Assembly (NCBI GenBank): GCA_029243925.1
Contig: JAQWRC010000401.1
Location: 1-8,125 of the forward strand
Reading direction: 5' to 3'
Length of the DNA stretch: 8,125 nt
From: Phycisphaerales bacterium
GTDB taxonomy: Bacteria > Planctomycetota > Phycisphaerae > Phycisphaerales > SM1A02
Part shown: positions 5,955 to 8,125 of the stretch, piece by piece
Numbering within the stretch: position 1 is the stretch's first letter
Layout: every line of letters starts with the position of its first letter
Made by a program: the position numbers and the translations under genes
Notes under the pieces: generated by a model
Seen by the model: only the letters and a program-made list of their open reading frames with translations
The model's database searches: none
Told to the model about the DNA's origin: nothing

Positions 5955-6617
5955 ATGGCCAAGGAAACTACAAAGATCACCACTGAACCACGCGAGCGGA
6001 CCGGCACTCGATATGCCGATCGCCTACGGAAATCCGGACGATTGCCTGCCGTTGTCTACGGCCAGGAGACTGCACCCTCTCATGTCAGCGTCGACGAACG
6101 AGAACTGCTCGATCATCTGCACATGGGCGTCCGAGTCCTCGAACTCCAGGGCACCGATGGTTCAGACACCTGCCTCGTGAAGGATCTGCAATTCGGCTAC
6201 CTCGGAGACAACGTCATCCATGTCGACTTTGCTCGGGTAAATCTCAGCCAGATCGTCACCGTCAACGTGCCGATCAACACGCACGGAGCTCCGAAACTCG
6301 CCAGCGAACCCGGCGCAATGCTTGAGACGATTCGCAACGAGATCGAAGTTGAATGCAAGGTCTCTGATATTCCTACCGAGATCGTGGTTGATCTTACGGA
6401 CATGGGCGAAGCCCTGACCGTCGGCGACCTCCCACTTCCCGATGGCGTCAAGGCCATGCTTGAAGATGACAAGCACATCGTGCACATCACATTCGTCAAG
6501 GAAGAAGAAGCCGAAGGCGAAGAAGCAGAAGTCGATGCAGACGGAAGCGAACCGGAAGTCATCACCGAAAAGAAGGAAGAAGCCGCACCCGAAGGCGATG
6601 GAGGCGAGGAAGGCTGA
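5955..6617 (+). CDS. rplY: 50S ribosomal protein L25/Ctc (long form)
   Basis: L25 binds 5S rRNA in the large subunit's central protuberance; the long Ctc form has an extra beta domain. The 220-residue product has the N-terminal L25 domain (about 1-95), with RERTGTRYADRLRKSGRLPAVVYG (13-36) and LVKDLQFGYLGDNVIHVDFARV (74-95), the TL5/Ctc C-terminal domain (about 98-181: VPINTHGAP, VECKVSDIPTEIVVDLTDM, LPLPDGV), and a Glu-rich tail (183-220). The tail is acidic and low-complexity, and a similar tail occurs on S6 downstream. It sits between prs and pth exactly as ctc does in Bacillus. The start is set by AGAGGA at 5944-5949. Confidence 0.95.
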   Translation: MAKETTKITTEPRERTGTRYADRLRKSGRLPAVVYGQETAPSHVSVDERELLDHLHMGVRVLELQGTDGSDTCLVKDLQFGYLGDNVIHVDFARVNLSQIVTVNVPINTHGAPKLASEPGAMLETIRNEIEVECKVSDIPTEIVVDLTDMGEALTVGDLPLPDGVKAMLEDDKHIVHITFVKEEEAEGEEAEVDADGSEPEVITEKKEEAAPEGDGGEEG

Positions 6618-6637
6618 TCCTTCAGGCACGCAGAACC

Positions 6638-7207
6638 ATGAAAATCATCGTCGGCATCGGCAATCCTGGGCAAAAGTACGATCGGACACGGCACAACGCC
6701 GGGTTCGAGGTGCTCGATCGCCTTGCACGCCGATGGTCACCTGGAAGCGTCGCTCGAAGTCGCTTCAAGGCTTCTACCGTCGAGGTGCTCGATGCCGACG
6801 AAAAGGTTTTGCTGTTGAAACCAACCACGTATGTCAACCGAACGGGAGAATGCGTCGCCGAAGCAGTTCGGTTCTACAAACTCACCCCAGAGGAAGATCT
6901 GCTGATCGTCGTCGACGATGCCTCGCTGCAATGCGGCGCCATGCGCCTTCGCGCAGAAGGCGGCACAGGCGGACACAACGGGCTGGCGAACATCAAACAA
7001 CACCTCGGAGGGGATGAGTGGGCTCGACTTCGCCTGGGCATCGACGCACCTCCACAATCGCAACCACTCGAAACATACGTCCTTGATCGTTTCAATGCTG
7101 ATCAACAGGACACCATGGACGGTACGTACGATCGCGCCGTCGACGCTACGGCGTGTTGGCTCAACGAGGGCATCACGACCGCCATGAACACATACAACAG
7201 CGGCTGA
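6638..7207 (+). CDS. pth: Peptidyl-tRNA hydrolase
   Basis: Pth cleaves the ester bond of peptidyl-tRNA dropped from ribosomes, recycling tRNA in the cytoplasm. The 189-residue protein has the expected length and all key residues: N9 and catalytic H19 in GIGNPGQKYDRTRHNAGF (6-23), N67 in KPTTYVNRTG (61-70), D93 in VVDD (91-94) and N114 in GGTGGHNGLANI (108-119), followed by WARLRLGID. The start is 20 bases after the rplY stop. The nearest purine-rich stretch is a weak AGG at 6624-6626; GAGGAAGG at 6605-6612 is too far upstream, so reinitiation after rplY is plausible. rpsF follows after 36 bases. Confidence 0.97.
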   Translation: MKIIVGIGNPGQKYDRTRHNAGFEVLDRLARRWSPGSVARSRFKASTVEVLDADEKVLLLKPTTYVNRTGECVAEAVRFYKLTPEEDLLIVVDDASLQCGAMRLRAEGGTGGHNGLANIKQHLGGDEWARLRLGIDAPPQSQPLETYVLDRFNADQQDTMDGTYDRAVDATACWLNEGITTAMNTYNSG

Positions 7208-7216
7208 TTCCAGCCG
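7201..7216 (+). promoter_or_regulatory. Hairpin at the pth stop, just before rpsF
   Basis: CGGCTG (7201-7206) pairs perfectly with CAGCCG (7211-7216) around ATTC. It spans the pth stop and ends 11 bases before the rpsF ribosome binding site. No T-run follows, so termination is unlikely. In many bacteria the S6:S18 complex binds a CCG-containing structure in the rpsF leader; this is a candidate, but the full motif was not recognised. Confidence 0.4.
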
Positions 7217-7227
7217 ATTCACCTACT

Positions 7228-7232
7228 AAGGA
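7228..7232 (+). promoter_or_regulatory. Ribosome binding site fixing the rpsF start
   Basis: AAGGA lies 11 bases before ATG 7244. The alternative ATG at 7232 overlaps this site and has none of its own, so 7244 is the likely start, giving the N-terminus MSDTTKRIYEGMF. Confidence 0.6.
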
Positions 7233-7243
7233 TGACAGCAACC

Positions 7244-7786
7244 ATGTCAGACACCACCAAACGAATCTACGAGGGCATGTTCCTCTTTCCCCAATCGGCA
7301 ATCGCCGACATGCAGGCCGCACACGACCACGTGCATGCACTGCTGCAACGAGTTGACGCGGACATCGTCAGCTTCCGCAAGTGGGACGAACGACGCCTTG
7401 CCTACGAGATCAAAGGGAACAAACGCGGCCTGTACTTCCTGGCCTACTTCAACTGCGATCCGACGAAAATCGCTTCGCTTGAAAATGACTGCAACCTCTC
7501 GGAATCCTTGCTCCGCTTCCTTGTGACCAAGGCTGATCACATCAATCCGGAGGAAATTGAGGCAGCCGACGGCCGCACCGAACTCGCTGACGAAATCAAG
7601 CTCCGCGCTGCTCAGGCTGCAGAACAGACTGAAACGAATACGACCTCCAGCGTGTCCGTTGGCTCCAAGGAAGAAGAGGCGCCCGCTGAAGAAGCAGCGC
7701 CAGCAGACGCCGCAGCAGATACGCCTGAAAAGGAAGAATCCGAACCCACGCCATCAGAATCAACGGAAACACCTGCAGAAGCCTGA
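7244..7786 (+). CDS. rpsF: 30S ribosomal protein S6 with acidic C-terminal extension
   Basis: S6 binds S18 and 16S rRNA in the platform of the small subunit. The 180-residue product begins with the S6 ferredoxin-like fold (about 6-100): KRIYEGMFLFPQ (6-17), WDERRLAYEIKGNKRGLYFLAYF (47-69) and the helix LENDCNLSESLLRFLV (79-94). Bacterial S6 is usually about 95-135 residues. The remainder (about 115-180) is an Ala/Glu/Pro/Thr-rich disordered tail with a net negative charge. The gene precedes ssb, as in the common rpsF-ssb-rpsR arrangement, so rpsR is expected beyond the right edge. ATG 7244 was preferred to ATG 7232 on ribosome binding site grounds. Confidence 0.95.
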   Translation: MSDTTKRIYEGMFLFPQSAIADMQAAHDHVHALLQRVDADIVSFRKWDERRLAYEIKGNKRGLYFLAYFNCDPTKIASLENDCNLSESLLRFLVTKADHINPEEIEAADGRTELADEIKLRAAQAAEQTETNTTSSVSVGSKEEEAPAEEAAPADAAADTPEKEESEPTPSESTETPAEA

Positions 7787-7795
7787 AATTCGGCC

Positions 7796-7832
7796 TGAAG
7801 TTGTGCACACACCACCGTGGTGAATGACTTCA
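7796..7832 (+). promoter_or_regulatory. Two-part hairpin between rpsF and ssb
   Basis: TGAAGT (7796-7801) pairs with ACTTCA (7827-7832), enclosing the hairpin CACCA (7810-7814)/TGGTG (7818-7822) with loop CCG. A palindrome TGTGCACA lies at 7802-7809. No T-tract follows directly, so it is not a textbook terminator. It may be an attenuator, an RNA processing site or a protein-binding site separating S6 from SSB expression. The loop reads CCG, which recalls the S6:S18 RNA motif, though its position after rpsF is unusual for that. Confidence 0.4.
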
Positions 7833-7889
7833 TCGGATACGATGCGAAGCACGAGTTTTACATACCCACCAGAACAGAAGGACAACGAC

Positions 7890-8125
7890 ATGGCCGGCAA
7901 TCTCAACAAGGTCTTCCTCATGGGAAACCTCACACGTGACATCGAACTGAAACATACTCCCAGCAACAACACAGCCGTGGCCAACATCGGACTCGCCGTC
8001 AATCGGCAATACAAGGCCGGTGATGAGAATCGAGAAGAAACGACATTCATCGATTGCGAAGCGTGGGGACGCACGGCAGAAGTCATGCATCAGTACCTCG
8101 CGAAGGGACGACCCGTCCTGATCGA
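7890..8125 (+). CDS. ssb: Single-stranded DNA-binding protein, 3' part beyond window
   Basis: SSB coats single-stranded DNA during replication, repair and recombination. The visible 78 codons give the N-terminal OB-fold: MAGNLNKVFLMGNLTRDIELKHTP, TAVANIGLAVNRQY, ETTFIDCEAWGRTAEVMHQYLAKGRPVLI. This matches the family pattern (NKVxLIGxLTRDPELRxTP, FIDCxAWGxxAE, QYLxKGxxV). The C-terminal disordered region and acidic tip lie beyond the window. The ribosome binding site AGAAGGA (7876-7882) is seven bases from ATG 7890, the strongest in this array, which suggests independent high translation after the 103-base gap from rpsF. Confidence 0.96.
   Translation, partial: MAGNLNKVFLMGNLTRDIELKHTPSNNTAVANIGLAVNRQYKAGDENREETTFIDCEAWGRTAEVMHQYLAKGRPVLI

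Noticed and set aside
4757..6007. Minus-strand open frame (416 codons) opposite prs
   Set aside because: A shadow frame created by GC-biased codons of prs and the start of rplY; the plus strand carries complete Prs motifs.
6501..6600. GAA-rich purine tract as a DNA repeat
   Set aside because: It is explained by the Glu/Lys codons of the L25 acidic tail and has no regular unit.
1..8125. CRISPR array, insertion sequence, prophage or defence system
   Set aside because: No regularly spaced repeats, transposase, integrase or terminal inverted repeats were seen; nearly all sequence is housekeeping coding DNA.

Overview
The window is an ordinary-looking stretch of chromosome from a moderately GC-rich bacterium (roughly 60% GC by eye). 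Closely packed housekeeping genes run outward from a divergent point near position 2985. The protein sequences, an Asp-rich calcium-type loop in the penicillin-binding protein, a secreted lamin-tail protein with a proline-rich tail, and a GlmU lacking its acetyltransferase half suggest a Planctomycetota-like lineage, perhaps Phycisphaerae. This placement is inference from sequence flavour, not a database match.

Minus strand, 2977 to 1: aat (leucyl/phenylalanyl-tRNA--protein transferase, N-end rule) is followed after about 110 bases by a PBP2-type class B penicillin-binding protein. The PBP2 has all three transpeptidase motifs and runs off the left edge. Its visible 749 codons have no stop.

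Plus strand, 2996 to 3796: a secreted lamin-tail-domain protein starts only 18 bases from the aat start, head to head. Next comes a 252-base gap (3797-4048) that is not empty. It holds a plausible sigma70-type promoter, a 40-codon small ORF with a good ribosome binding site, and a series of stem-loops leading to a tRNA-Gln(UUG) gene.

Plus strand, 4049 to 8125: tRNA-Gln, glmU (N-terminal domain only), prs, rplY (L25/Ctc), pth, rpsF and ssb (cut by the right edge) form one tightly spaced array. glmU and prs overlap in ATGA, and the next gaps are 46, 20, 36 and 103 bases. It looks like the Bacillus glmU-prs-ctc-pth cluster joined to the widespread rpsF-ssb(-rpsR) cluster. It links UDP-GlcNAc and PRPP supply to translation and DNA-replication functions. 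Hairpins before rpsF and between rpsF and ssb are candidate regulatory sites.

No mobile element, CRISPR array or obvious defence system is visible. The least explained items are the 3797-4048 region, a canonical EF-hand-type loop just after the KTG motif of PBP2, and the replaced substrate-site asparagine in the truncated GlmU.
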